A stretch of 39,657 nt of DNA from an uncultured Flavonifractor sp. (GCA_910585415.1 CAJUDT010000011.1:1-39657); one strand, 5' to 3'; shown: positions 15,763 through 24,137, numbered from the stretch's first letter. Notes: a model not told the origin generated them from the letters alone. A program made the numbers and translations.

Positions 15763-17376
15763 CTAATGATAATAGATTTTGTTGTCCTCCACATGGATTT
15801 CGCAGTTTTCTTCGATTGTGATGATTTCCTCCGACTGCCGGCCAATCTGAACCTCTAGGGTGGGATACAGCTTTTCGCACCGGATTTTTGCCTTGCTCTT
15901 CTTGTCCAGCACTTTGTTCACCGATTTCAGTTCAATGGTCAGCTCTTCCCGCTTTTCCGTGTAAAAATTCCGCTGCTCCACAAGCTGTTTCAGCAAATCC
16001 TGTTCTTCCTCCGTGATGCGCGTCCCCTTTTTCCGTAGACCGGTTATCAACTCCCAAAGGACCTCAATGGTCGATTGGACCTCCTTCAAATCGGACTTGA
16101 GCTGCTTCCAAAGCTCTGGAACGTGGGGCGGATAGCCAACGGAAAACTGGCTTCTCCCCCCGGCCAGATTGCCGATGCGCAGACAGAGGATGCTGTCCTG
16201 AGCGCGAATCAGACTGTCTACAATCATGCCGCGCCCGCTCATGGCGTAGACCATGCCGCCGCAGTGGATGGTGCTGTTGGAGATTGTCTCCGTAATGACA
16301 CTGGCTCCGGCGTCAATGGAGGCCCACTCCACCACGGGGGACTGAACCTGACCGGCCGCAGACAGAGTGGTTTCCCCCTTGGCGCCATAGATGCCCTTTT
16401 GCACCCGGATGGTTCCGCCGGTGGAGGATATGCGGGCCTGTCCAACCTTTCCGTTGATGACAATGTCCCCGGAGGCCTCGACATTGGCCCCGCCGTCCAC
16501 GTTCCCGCCAATGTAGAGGTTGCCGGAAATCCGCAAGGTCCCTTGAAACTGGTCCAGATTGCCGTCAATAATCTTCTGCTCATGAATGCAGAACTGTTCA
16601 TTTTCGATGTATAAAATTCCGTCCACACCGGCGGTGAGGGCCTGTCCGCCCCGGCCAATGGTGGTGTTCTTCCCCTGGGGAACGTAAGGGGAGAAGGGCT
16701 GGGGGCTGGGGAGCTCCTGACCCGTCACGTCGGTACCGTCCGTGCCCGCCCTGGGGAGGCGAATCAGGCAGATGGCGGCTCCCTTCCGAATGGGCTGAAG
16801 CTGAACGTCCTGATTGAAGTCCACCTCGCTGCCGCTCTGGACCTCCAGGCGCATATTTTTGCGCCGCTGGAAGAGCTCAGTCACCTTGCCGTCCTCTCCC
16901 GGCAGGGGCAGCTTGCCCCGGGCCACCGGAAAGATGTGGAGGTATCCGGTTTCAAATTCCTGGGGGATTTCCTTTTCTAAAATGCCGTAATTGATGCCCT
17001 CATAGTGCATATCCTCCAAAAATTCCTCCAGAGTGATGCCCTCGCCGTGGTTTTCCGGGGGAAGGAGGCACGCAAAAGCGCTCATCCGGTCCTTTGACAG
17101 AAAAAAGCGGGCCTCCGCCTTCATGGGCTCCTGCTCGTCCAGGGCTTTTTTATACCGGGCCCTGCACGCGTCTTTTAGGGACAAAAGAAATGCGTCTATG
17201 GTTTTGCTGTCGTCTGGATACTGACTCTTGGCCTCTTTGCTCGACAAATCCAGCTCGGAAAACCGTTTCATATAAGGCGTGGGGAAAAATGATTTTGCTT
17301 TCTGCTCGCCCGGTTCTTTTGAGACGAAACGATCAAAGAGCGACACCTTCATCTCCTGCCTTTTCTTGAACTTCAT
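15763..17376 (-). CDS. FapA/DUF342-family protein
   Basis: A 537-residue protein. The N-terminal part is charged. From about residue 140 the FapA (DUF342) pattern begins, with G-T-D-G-x-D-V-x-G followed by a beta-helix of short repeats rich in Gly-Asn-Val (ISGNLYIGGNVDGGANVEAS). A long coiled coil follows (about 415-500). DUF342 proteins were first annotated as flagellar assembly protein A, but most act as polymer-like cytoplasmic or membrane-associated factors of uncertain role. No flagellar genes lie nearby. The start at 17376 has only a distant AGGGG; a second ATG 8 codons in follows GGCAGGAG directly and is less well spaced. Confidence 0.85.
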   Translation of the reverse strand: MKFKKRQEMKVSLFDRFVSKEPGEQKAKSFFPTPYMKRFSELDLSSKEAKSQYPDDSKTIDAFLLSLKDACRARYKKALDEQEPMKAEARFFLSKDRMSAFACLLPPENHGEGITLEEFLEDMHYEGINYGILEKEIPQEFETGYLHIFPVARGKLPLPGEDGKVTELFQRRKNMRLEVQSGSEVDFNQDVQLQPIRKGAAICLIRLPRAGTDGTDVTGQELPSPQPFSPYVPQGKNTTIGRGGQALTAGVDGILYIENEQFCIHEQKIIDGNLDQFQGTLRISGNLYIGGNVDGGANVEASGDIVINGKVGQARISSTGGTIRVQKGIYGAKGETTLSAAGQVQSPVVEWASIDAGASVITETISNSTIHCGGMVYAMSGRGMIVDSLIRAQDSILCLRIGNLAGGRSQFSVGYPPHVPELWKQLKSDLKEVQSTIEVLWELITGLRKKGTRITEEEQDLLKQLVEQRNFYTEKREELTIELKSVNKVLDKKSKAKIRCEKLYPTLEVQIGRQSEEIITIEENCEIHVEDNKIYYH

Positions 17377-17432
17377 ACTGCTGACTGCGCCCCTGCAAGC
17401 CGCATCAGCCCGCTCCTATACAAATCATTTCT

Positions 17433-17461
17433 ATAATAGCATTCTTATGGAAATTTAGCAA
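17433..17461 (-). promoter_or_regulatory. Promoter of the FapA-like gene
   Basis: On the minus strand TTGCTA (17461-17456) lies 17 bases from TATTAT (17438-17433), with a TGC extension before the -10. Confidence 0.65.
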
Positions 17462-17477
17462 GTGTTATTCCGAACTT

Positions 17478-17507
17478 TTGCAGTATATTTGAAGGAATGG
17501 ATACTAT
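17478..17507 (+). promoter_or_regulatory. Possible promoter upstream of the dinB remnant
   Basis: TTGCAG (17478-17483), an 18-base spacer and TACTAT (17502-17507). The bases from 17508 to the pseudogene start at 17700 show no other feature. A CGAAC half-site at 17471 lacks the second half of a LexA box. Confidence 0.35.
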
Positions 17508-17699
17508 ACCAGTGGGTATTTGGTAACAAAATGGGGCCGCTTTTTCTGAAATAGGGAAATTCTGTTCCTCTGGGCCGGTCTGGCCGCTTCGGGTGCTTCC
17601 AGATTGCAGCGGCTGGACAGTCATGGGCGGCAAGTCGCGTCCAAGAGTGGGCGTCCGCTTGGGGGGATGAAGTCCGGGGCGCGCTCATATACTGAGGGC

Positions 17700-18466
17700 A
17701 TGAAGCCTGTGATTTTGCACTCGGATATGAACAACTTTTATGCCAGTGTGGAGATTTTATACAACTCCGCCCTGCGGGACAAGCCGGTAGCTGTGGCTGG
17801 AGATGAGGAAGCCCGTCACGGCATTGTGCTGGCCAAAAACGACATCGCCAAGGGCTTTGGCATATACACCGGCCAAGTACTGTGGGAGGCCCGCCAGATG
17901 TGCCCCGGACTGGTCTGTGTCCCGGCCCACTATGAGCGCTACCTCGCGTTTTCCGACCAGGCCAGGGAGATTTATACCACTTACACCGACCAGGTGGAGC
18001 CCTTCGGTTTGGACGAGTGCTGGTTGGATGTGACCGGCTCCGTGGAGCTCTTCGGGGACGGCCCGGCCATTGCCAACGCGATCCGCAGCCGCATCCGGCG
18101 GGAGCTGGGGCTGACGGTGTCCGTGGGGGTTTCCTTCAATAAAGTGTTCGCCAAGCTGGGCTCTGATATGAAAAAGCCCGACGCCACCACCGTCATTACC
18201 CCGGAAAACTACCGGGAGCGCCTATACGCAGTCTCTCGGTCAAAGCTAGCGGATTGTCTCCGGCTGGAGCGATGGAGCAGCTTTCCCTGTTCCCGGAGGT
18301 ACAGAAAGCCCAGCGCCGGGCCGGCATCGACCGGGTGCTGGACTGCATTCGGGGAAAGTATGGGTATCGCAGCATTCGCCGGGCCATTACGTTGGTGGAC
18401 CCGGACCTGGACCTGGACGCCAAGGGAGAGCATATCATTCACCCTGGTGGAAGCAGCTTTGTATGA
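17700..18466 (+). pseudogene. dinB: DNA polymerase IV (DinB/UmuC family), internally deleted and frameshifted
   Basis: From the ATG at 17700 (GAGGG upstream) the product is a good Y-family polymerase N-terminus. It shows HSDMNNFYASVE, the active-site pair in FGLDECWLDVTGS, VSVGVSFNKVFAKLGSDMKKPDA and ENYRERLYAV. After about 18235 the frame loses similarity. The family C-terminus reappears in another frame at about 18270-18466 as QLSLFPEVQKAQRRAGIDR and ends near HIIHPGG. By comparison with full-length relatives of roughly 420 residues, the thumb and most of the little finger, of order 170-200 codons, are missing. The product cannot be a working polymerase, although the palm and fingers fragment could still be translated. 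Confidence 0.85.
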
Positions 18467-18595
18467 CCGGGTGTGTGCAGAACAGGCCCTGGAGGGTTTC
18501 GCGAGCTTGTGTTTTCCAGGAAAACCGCTTATACTATGGAATGCTGTGATACGTTGGCGGACGGGAAATCGTTCCGGCAAAATTCAAAAAAACCC

Positions 18596-18626
18596 TTGAC
18601 CTTCCACCAGCCGGAAGGTGTATGCT
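18596..18626 (+). promoter_or_regulatory. MerR-type promoter (19-bp spacer, central dyad)
   Basis: TTGACC (18596-18601) and TATGCT (18621-18626) are separated by 19 bases instead of 17. The spacer region contains the perfect dyad ACCTTCC-N7-GGAAGGT (18599-18619). This is the hallmark of promoters untwisted by MerR-family activators (CueR/SoxR/multidrug types). The next gene is the ABC exporter at 18724. No merR gene is in the window. Confidence 0.75.
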
Positions 18627-18723
18627 TCACCTGTAGAGGCAATGGGGGAGCGCGAAGGGCGCTGTGACGGCGGCGTTCCGGGCCCACGGCCTCCCGGTGT
18701 TTCGGTTGAAAGGAGACGGTACA

Positions 18724-19437
18724 ATGCTGCGCATAGAACACTATTCCAAGACCTACCCAGGGGGCAGGAGGGCGGTAGACGACCTGAGCCTCCACGTCCA
18801 GCCCGGCGAGATTTATGGCTTCATCGGCCACAACGGAGCGGGCAAGACCACCACCCTGCGGGCCGTGGCGGGGGTGATGGACTTTACAGAGGGGACCATT
18901 CTCATTGACGGCCACGACATCAAACAGGACCCGGTGGGGGCCAAACGGGTCACGGCCTTCCTGCCCGACAATCCGGACCTGTACGAGTTTATGAAGGGAA
19001 TCGACTTTCTCAACTTCATTGCCGACCTGTATGACATTCCGGCGGAGCAGCGCACCGCCGGTATCGCCCAGTTCGGCGATGCCTTTGAGCTGACCGGGAA
19101 CCTGGGCTCTCCCATTGGCAGCTATTCCCACGGAATGCGGCAAAAGCTGGCCCTGATTTCCGCCTTTATCCGCCGGCCCAGGCTGCTGATTCTGGATGAG
19201 CCCTTTGTAGGCCTGGACCCCGCTGCCTCCCACCAGATGAAAGGATATCTGGCAGAACTGTGCCAAGGTGGTTCGGCGGTCTTTTTCTCCACCCATGTGC
19301 TGGAGGTGGCGGAGAAGCTGTGCCATAAAATTGCCATCATCAAGGATGGGCGTCTGGTGAAATCCGGCCCCACGGCGGAGCTGGTGGGGGATTCCTCCCT
19401 GGAGGACGTGTTTCTGGAGCTGGAGGGGGAGAAATGA
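18724..19437 (+). CDS. ABC-2-type exporter, ATP-binding subunit
   Basis: A 237-residue ATPase: Walker A GHNGAGKTTT (about residue 37), Q-loop region, signature S-Y-S-H-G-M-R-Q-K, Walker B LLILDEPF, D-loop and H-loop STHVLE. It powers the permease encoded immediately downstream (4-base ATGA overlap). The start at 18724 is chosen because GAAAGGAGACGGTACA precedes it and the homology begins there; the frame is open 60 bases further upstream. Control by the MerR-type promoter suggests induction by a small toxic ligand, metal or oxidant. The substrate is unknown. Confidence 0.92.
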   Translation: MLRIEHYSKTYPGGRRAVDDLSLHVQPGEIYGFIGHNGAGKTTTLRAVAGVMDFTEGTILIDGHDIKQDPVGAKRVTAFLPDNPDLYEFMKGIDFLNFIADLYDIPAEQRTAGIAQFGDAFELTGNLGSPIGSYSHGMRQKLALISAFIRRPRLLILDEPFVGLDPAASHQMKGYLAELCQGGSAVFFSTHVLEVAEKLCHKIAIIKDGRLVKSGPTAELVGDSSLEDVFLELEGEK

Positions 19438-21026
19438 AGAAATTTCTCGCTCTGCTGAAGGTGAGCGTCCAATCCATGCTGCTCACCTCCACCAACAGCC
19501 GGGGGAAAAGCCGGAAACGGGCGGTCACCGGCCTGGGCGCTGTCGTGGGGATTGCCTGCCTGGGCCTGTACCTCTCCGGGCTTTACAGCTTTTTGCTCAT
19601 GCAGGCGCTGGCCCCGGTTCACATGGAAATCCTGGTATTTGTGTTCATGGGCATCGCCGCCCTGCTGGGCGGGCTTCTGTTCACCGCCTTTGCGGTCAAG
19701 GGCGTGGTGTTCGGCGGAAAAGACAACGACCTTCTGCTGAGTATGCCGGTATCCACCACCCTGCTTATGGCCAGCCGGTTGACGGCCATCTATCTGGAGA
19801 ACCTTCTGTTTTCCGCGTTTATCCTGATTCCCGCCGGAGTGGTCTGCACCATGCTGACACAGAGCGGCGTGGGGTACAGCCTCCTGTTTTGGGTGCGGCT
19901 GGTCCTTGCAGTCCTGGCCCTGCCGCTGCTGGATACGGCGCTTTCGGTTTTGCTGGGGGCGCTGATTGCCGCCCTGTCCGCCAGAGTATCCAGGGGAGCG
20001 CTGGGACAGAACATCGTCATGGGGCTGTTTTTGCTGTCTATATTCTACTTCTCCTTTCATCTCAATGGGATGCTGGGCGGGCTTGCCGCCGACCCGGACG
20101 GTGTGAAGGCGTCCTTGTTTTGGGCCGCGCCCCTGCTGTGGATGGGGGAGGGGATTTTGGGGAATTGGGGGCTGCTGCTGGCCTTTGTCCTGTGCTGTGT
20201 CATTCCCTTTGCCCTGGTGGTTTTCGGTTTGGGGAGGGTGTACCGGCAGGCGGTTACCGCCTTTGCCGCCCGGTCCGCACAGAGCACCTATCGGCTCTCC
20301 GCCCAGTCCGCCTCCAGCCAGAAGAAGGCCCTCCTGCGGAAGGAGGCCCAGCGGTTCTTTGGCACACCCATGTATTTGTGGAATGCCGGTCTGGGTCCAA
20401 TGATGCTGCTGGCCGCCGGGGTGGCGTCGCTGGTGATGCGGGACAGCTTGATGGAGTTTGCGGCGGCGGCGGGGGGAGCCCTTCCTGTGCTGCCTATGGC
20501 GGCGGGCGTGCTGTGCTTCTGCCTATGCGTCAGTCCCATTGCCGCCCCCTCCATCAGCCTGGAGGGAAAATACCTCTGGATTCTGCGGGAGGCCCCCATA
20601 GGGGAGGGGGCACTGATTTGGGTCAAGGTGGGGTTCCAGCTGCTGCTGACCCTGCCCTGTACCGTCGCTGCCGGTGTGTGCATTTCCGCTGCGCTGAGGC
20701 TCCCGCTGTGGCAGGGGGCGGCGCTGCTGGCTGCGGCGCTGCTGTTCGCGGTGGGACATGCTGCCTTTGGGATGCTTATGGGCCTGACCTTCCCCAAGCT
20801 GGACGCAGTCAATGAGACGGTGGTCATCAAGCAGTCCCTGGCCGTCACCCTGTCCATGTTCGTTCCGATGGCGGCCATAGGGGCGGCAGGCGGGCTGTAC
20901 TGGCTGGGCGGCAAGCTGGCAGCATGGGCGGCGTTGGCCCTGCCGCTGCTTCTGTTTGCCCTGCTGGCGGCGGCGTGTACCGCAGTCCTCGCCAGACGGG
21001 GACCGGCGATGCTTCGAGCGCTGTAA
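19434..21026 (+). CDS. ABC-2-type exporter, permease subunit
   Basis: A 530-residue integral membrane protein with about 12 hydrophobic segments, beginning with a short cytoplasmic N-terminus. Its first third carries the ABC-2 pattern GGKDNDLLLSMPVS just before a transmembrane pair. The two halves are alike in arrangement, suggesting a fused pair of six-helix units. It overlaps the ATPase gene by ATGA and is followed by a terminator, so the two genes form a complete exporter operon. No substrate can be assigned. Confidence 0.85.
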   Translation: MKKFLALLKVSVQSMLLTSTNSRGKSRKRAVTGLGAVVGIACLGLYLSGLYSFLLMQALAPVHMEILVFVFMGIAALLGGLLFTAFAVKGVVFGGKDNDLLLSMPVSTTLLMASRLTAIYLENLLFSAFILIPAGVVCTMLTQSGVGYSLLFWVRLVLAVLALPLLDTALSVLLGALIAALSARVSRGALGQNIVMGLFLLSIFYFSFHLNGMLGGLAADPDGVKASLFWAAPLLWMGEGILGNWGLLLAFVLCCVIPFALVVFGLGRVYRQAVTAFAARSAQSTYRLSAQSASSQKKALLRKEAQRFFGTPMYLWNAGLGPMMLLAAGVASLVMRDSLMEFAAAAGGALPVLPMAAGVLCFCLCVSPIAAPSISLEGKYLWILREAPIGEGALIWVKVGFQLLLTLPCTVAAGVCISAALRLPLWQGAALLAAALLFAVGHAAFGMLMGLTFPKLDAVNETVVIKQSLAVTLSMFVPMAAIGAAGGLYWLGGKLAAWAALALPLLLFALLAAACTAVLARRGPAMLRAL

Positions 21027-21032
21027 AGAACT

Positions 21033-21069
21033 AGGCCCCGGCGTTCTATGGTGAACACCGGGGCCTTTT
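21033..21069 (+). terminator. Terminator of the ABC-2 exporter operon
   Basis: A 14-bp stem (AGGCCCCGGCGTTC / GAACACCGGGGCCT, one mismatch) is followed by TTTTCC. Confidence 0.8.
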
Positions 21070-21152
21070 CCTGTTCAAACGGATATCGTCAAAAGAGGGA
21101 AGGAAGCGCCGCCCCTGACCACCATCCCGCACACGAGCGGCAGACACCCCCC

Positions 21153-21725
21153 TTAAACGCCAGCCTCCATGATAAAATATGCCGCATAGGTTTTCTCCAC
21201 CTGCTCACCGCAGCGGTTAAGGACGGTCCGTGTGACCTTGCATGAGGCGGCGTTCGGTATGGAGCTGACAGCATTGGACACCTGGAGGGGCGTGTAATCC
21301 GTCCCTAAGGCGGCGTTAATCTCCTGAACGGTCATGGGCTGTGTGCCCAATACTTTGGCTATAGCGCGGGCTCGCTCCCGGTTCTGCGCGGTGGTGTTTC
21401 CCTTTGCTTTGGGGGAGGGCTTCTCCCGTCCCGACTTGGTCAAAGGCGCTACCTCTCCAGTGCCATTGAGTACATACGCAGCATACTCCTTCTCCCGCCG
21501 AAGCCCATTTGAGCCGGTGGTTATACGCATTACCCGAGTGGCGGACGCGCCGGAAATACACCGCACCGCATTGGCGATTTGCAGGGGGAAGTAATCCGCT
21601 CCCAGGGCGGCATTGATTTCCGCTGCGGTCATTGGCGTGCTGCTCAACACACCGGCAATGGCCTTGGCCGCATCATAGACATCCTGCCGGGCGGGAGCGA
21701 TTGTAACTTTTTCTGTGTTTTTCAT
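21153..21725 (-). CDS. Protein of two tandem winged-helix-like units, function unknown
   Basis: This 190-residue protein is built from two copies of a unit of about 70 residues (about 17-86 and 113-182). Both copies share A-x-A-I-A-x-V-L, P-M-T-x-x-E-I-N-A-A-L-G-x-D-Y, P-L-Q-x-x-N-A-V and a C-terminal Y-A-A-Y strand. The helix-helix-strand order and the M-T-x-x-E-I-x-x-x-L-G helix resemble winged-helix DNA-binding domains. A Lys/Ser-rich linker joins them. I do not recognise a named family. The ATG has AAAAGGAGA upstream. It is a lone gene on the minus strand. A possible DNA-binding protein that recognises a direct repeat, by inference only. Confidence 0.8.
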   Translation of the reverse strand: MKNTEKVTIAPARQDVYDAAKAIAGVLSSTPMTAAEINAALGADYFPLQIANAVRCISGASATRVMRITTGSNGLRREKEYAAYVLNGTGEVAPLTKSGREKPSPKAKGNTTAQNRERARAIAKVLGTQPMTVQEINAALGTDYTPLQVSNAVSSIPNAASCKVTRTVLNRCGEQVEKTYAAYFIMEAGV

Positions 21726-21879
21726 GTCAGATTCTCCTTTTGCCTATTAATCTTCCGGTTTGCAGAGCTTGGTTCATTATCGCATGTTTCCAAAGATGGG
21801 TCAATCTTTTTCACCGGCGGTCTGGGGAGAAAAGTCCTGTGGGGGTGAAATTCTTATAGTAATCCCAAGCCGGACATGC

Positions 21880-21885
21880 TATAAT
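21880..21885 (+). promoter_or_regulatory. Extended -10 promoter of the redox module
   Basis: TATAAT preceded by TGC, forming an extended -10; no good -35 is present. It lies about 140 bases before the lipoprotein gene. The rest of the gap from 21726 shows no other feature. Confidence 0.5.
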
Positions 21886-22024
21886 GATAGGGCGTGTCAA
21901 ATCTGCGCAAGCATATCACAAATATTTTTTCCAGGCAGGAGCGGCATGACCCGTTCTGCGGATGGGCCCGAAAGCGGCCGCTTGCCGCCCCGCCCGGAAC
22001 ACGACCAGAAAGAAGGTTCTTTCC

Positions 22025-22651
22025 ATGAAAAAAACGATTTCCATTGTTTTGAGCGCCGCTTTGGCACTGAGTCTGCTGTCCGGCTGCGGCGGCGAAACGC
22101 CTGCGGGAGCCGCCAACGGCTCCCGGCCCACCGGAGAGGACAGCCCGCAGGGCGAGGACCAAAGCACGGTCCAGGGCACTGCCGCAGAGCTGGGCTCACT
22201 GGCCTCCTTCTCGGCGGGCACTCTGGACGGCGGCACCTTTACGCAGGACGACGTTGCGGCGAAAGACGTAACGGTGGTCAACTTCTGGGCTCTGAGCTGC
22301 GGGCCCTGCATTGCGGAGCTGCCCGACCTGGCGGAGCTGGAGCAGGCCCTGCCGGACAGCGTTCAGCTGATTACCGTCTGTCTGGATGCCATTGGAAACG
22401 AGGAGATCGCCGGGGACACCTTGGCCGAGGCCGGGTTTGCGGGCGTCACGCTCATCTCCGGCGACGGGGATCTCGCCTCCCTTGCGGGGAATTTGATGTA
22501 CACACCGACCACCATTTTTGCGGACAGCGAGGGCAATCTGGTGGGTGACCCCATCATCGGCGGGCAGAGAGATTTGTCCGGAACCTATCTGGAGGCCATC
22601 AATCAGGTGCTGACAGCGGGCGGAAAGGATGAAATCAGCCTTGAAGCGTAG
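22025..22651 (+). CDS. Thioredoxin-fold lipoprotein (TlpA/ResA-like)
   Basis: A 208-residue lipoprotein with signal LSLLSGC (lipidated Cys at 20) and a low-complexity spacer to about residue 50. The thioredoxin-like domain follows: VVNFWALSCGPCIAELPDL holds the C-G-P-C active site, and YTPTT holds the cis-proline. Members of this group act outside the membrane as thiol-disulfide reductases or peroxiredoxin partners. The ribosome site is weak (AGAAGGTTC, 8 bases away). Its 3' end overlaps the next small gene by 23 bases, and a membrane iron-sulfur protein follows, suggesting an electron-transfer chain across the membrane. Confidence 0.9.
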   Translation: MKKTISIVLSAALALSLLSGCGGETPAGAANGSRPTGEDSPQGEDQSTVQGTAAELGSLASFSAGTLDGGTFTQDDVAAKDVTVVNFWALSCGPCIAELPDLAELEQALPDSVQLITVCLDAIGNEEIAGDTLAEAGFAGVTLISGDGDLASLAGNLMYTPTTIFADSEGNLVGDPIIGGQRDLSGTYLEAINQVLTAGGKDEISLEA

Positions 22652-22787
22652 TACGGTTCTGGTCCTGCGGTACAGTCTGCTGGGGGCGGCGCTGGTGCTG
22701 CTTGCCGTCGGGCTGCTGAGACAGGAACACTTAGAGGTCATGCAAAAGGCGGTGAAAATATGCCTGGAATGTATCGGCATCGGGTGA
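22629..22787 (+). CDS. CD1871A-like CXXC-motif membrane peptide
   Basis: A 52-residue peptide starting MKSALKRSTVLVLRYS, with one membrane helix (about 15-30) and the C-terminus KAVKICLECIGIG. This matches the short CD1871A family of CXXC-containing peptides in Clostridia as I recall it. The C-L-E-C pair would sit close to the membrane and could relay electrons between the 4Fe-4S protein and the thioredoxin-like lipoprotein; this role is inferred from context. The ATG follows GGAAAGG inside the end of the lipoprotein gene. The stop lies inside the start region of the next gene, so all three are tightly coupled. Confidence 0.8.
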   Translation: MKSALKRSTVLVLRYSLLGAALVLLAVGLLRQEHLEVMQKAVKICLECIGIG

Positions 22788-23662
22788 GGAAAACGAAGGG
22801 GCGCATCTCCGGTCAGCGGGTGGTGCAGCTCATTTCCGCCGTCCTGGTCAACGGGTACCTGATTGGCTTCCAGAAGGGGAAGATTTTCACCGGCGGTACA
22901 AAAGCCGTCTGCGTTCCTGTACTCAACTGCTACTCCTGCCCCGGCGCGCTGGGGGCCTGCCCCATCGGGGCTCTTCAGGCGGCGGTGGGGGGTATGACGC
23001 GGCATGTTCCCTTTTATGTGCTGGGCCTGCTGATGCTCTTTGGCGTTGTGCTGGGACGGGTGGTCTGCGGTCTGTTGTGCCCCTTTGGGCTGGTACAGGA
23101 TTTGCTCCATAAAATCCCGGTGCCCAAGTGGAACCCTCCCAAACAGGTGGACCGGCCTGCCCGGCTGGTCAAGTATTTCGTTTTGCTGGTGCTGGTGATT
23201 GGCCTGCCCGCCTTTGCTGTGACCCAAACCGGGGTGACACCGCCCTATTTTTGCAAGTACATCTGCCCCGCCGGGACATTGGGCGGGGGGATTCCCCTGC
23301 TGCTTGCCGACCCCGCTTTGCGGAGTCTGGCTGGTGGGCTGTTTGGCTGGAAGGTCCTGGTGCTGGCGGCGGTGGTGGTGGCGTCTATGCTGATTCACCG
23401 CCCATTTTGCCGGTATCTGTGTCCTTTGGGGGCATTTTATGCCCTGTTCAATCGGTTCAGCTTTTTCCAAATGCACCTGGATGAAGCCGCGTGCATCGGC
23501 TGCAAGAAGTGTGAGCACGCCTGCCCGATGGCGGTGGAGGTCACGAAGAACATCAACAGCGCGGAGTGTATCCGCTGCGGAAAATGCAAAACGGTCTGTC
23601 CCACCGGGGCTATTTCCTCCGGGTTTACCTGCGGCACGGGGAAACGAGGGGAACCGGCTTGA
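22760..23662 (+). CDS. Membrane-bound 4Fe-4S protein (NapH/YccM-like)
   Basis: A 300-residue protein with four or five membrane segments, conserved Cys pairs typical of Fer4_5/NapH proteins (NCYSCPGALGACPIGA, CGLLCPFG, CKYICPAG, CRYLCPLGA) and two C-terminal ferredoxin motifs (CIGCKKCEHACP and CIRCGKCKTVCP). It probably moves electrons from cytoplasmic donors to the extracytoplasmic thiol proteins encoded just upstream. The ATG at 22760 has AAAGGCGGTG upstream; a GTG at 22784 that overlaps the preceding stop (GTGA) is an alternative start and gives the N-terminus more usual for the family. Confidence 0.9.
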   Translation: MPGMYRHRVRKTKGRISGQRVVQLISAVLVNGYLIGFQKGKIFTGGTKAVCVPVLNCYSCPGALGACPIGALQAAVGGMTRHVPFYVLGLLMLFGVVLGRVVCGLLCPFGLVQDLLHKIPVPKWNPPKQVDRPARLVKYFVLLVLVIGLPAFAVTQTGVTPPYFCKYICPAGTLGGGIPLLLADPALRSLAGGLFGWKVLVLAAVVVASMLIHRPFCRYLCPLGAFYALFNRFSFFQMHLDEAACIGCKKCEHACPMAVEVTKNINSAECIRCGKCKTVCPTGAISSGFTCGTGKRGEPA

Positions 23663-23701
23663 GCGCAGGCTGCTGGCCGGATGGGGACCTGTATTTCAAC
23701 A

Positions 23702-23747
23702 AAAAACACCGAGACGCATGGGGATTGCCCAGCATCTCGGTGTTTTT
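23702..23747 (+). terminator. Terminator of the redox module
   Basis: AAAAACACCGAGA pairs with TCTCGGTGTTTTT around a 20-base loop, ending in five Ts. Confidence 0.8.
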
Positions 23748-23874
23748 GCGCTATGTAGGGTATCAGCTTACCGTTCAAGAAATCGGAAATGCCGCGCAGG
23801 AGGAAAGGCTCACATACACGGCTGCCCGAAACGACACTGATGGAAGGGATTTCCACACAGGTCGAGCTGTAATA
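23748..23874. other. Intergenic, no recognised feature
   Basis: An open frame crosses this stretch on the plus strand but has no start, ribosome site or recognisable motif. Nothing else was seen. Confidence 0.4.
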
Positions 23875-24048
23875 CTAATTCTTAATAAAATGCGGGCTTT
23901 CGTCAGGGATTTCCAACTTCCCGATAAATTCTGTTTTGTTTCGGAAAGTACAATCGATATCCCTAATTCTGTAGATTATTTTTAGGACAGCAGCTACAGG
24001 GGGCTGAAGATCGGCCCGGATGTGCTCGACAAGCAATATCCGTTTCAT
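23875..24048 (-). CDS. Small hypothetical protein (57 residues)
   Basis: It starts MKRILLVEHIRADLQPP with a strong GTAAGGGAGG seven to ten bases upstream. A TGC-TATACT extended -10 lies about 30 bases before the ATG (24082-24077 on the minus strand). The first residues, K-R-I-L-L-V-E, resemble the beta-1 strand of response-regulator receivers, but nothing after them does. The product is basic and carries no membrane segment. Not recognised. It is divergent from the two-component operon at 24199, so promoter regions are shared. The signals make translation plausible; the function is unknown. Confidence 0.45.
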   Translation of the reverse strand: MKRILLVEHIRADLQPPVAAVLKIIYRIRDIDCTFRNKTEFIGKLEIPDESPHFIKN

Positions 24049-24137
24049 GGCTGGTCCTCCCTTACTGTGTGAGGATAGTATAGCAAAGAAATGTCCGCGA
24101 AATGTTACAGCAGCCGGACTTTTGTAAAAAATCTTTT

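Noticed and set aside
17471..17483. LexA box before the dinB remnant
   Set aside because: Only the CGAAC half is present; the second half does not match.
23566..23985. 139-codon open frame after the 4Fe-4S gene
   Set aside because: It begins inside the 4Fe-4S gene in another frame, crosses the terminator, and has no start signal or recognisable domain.
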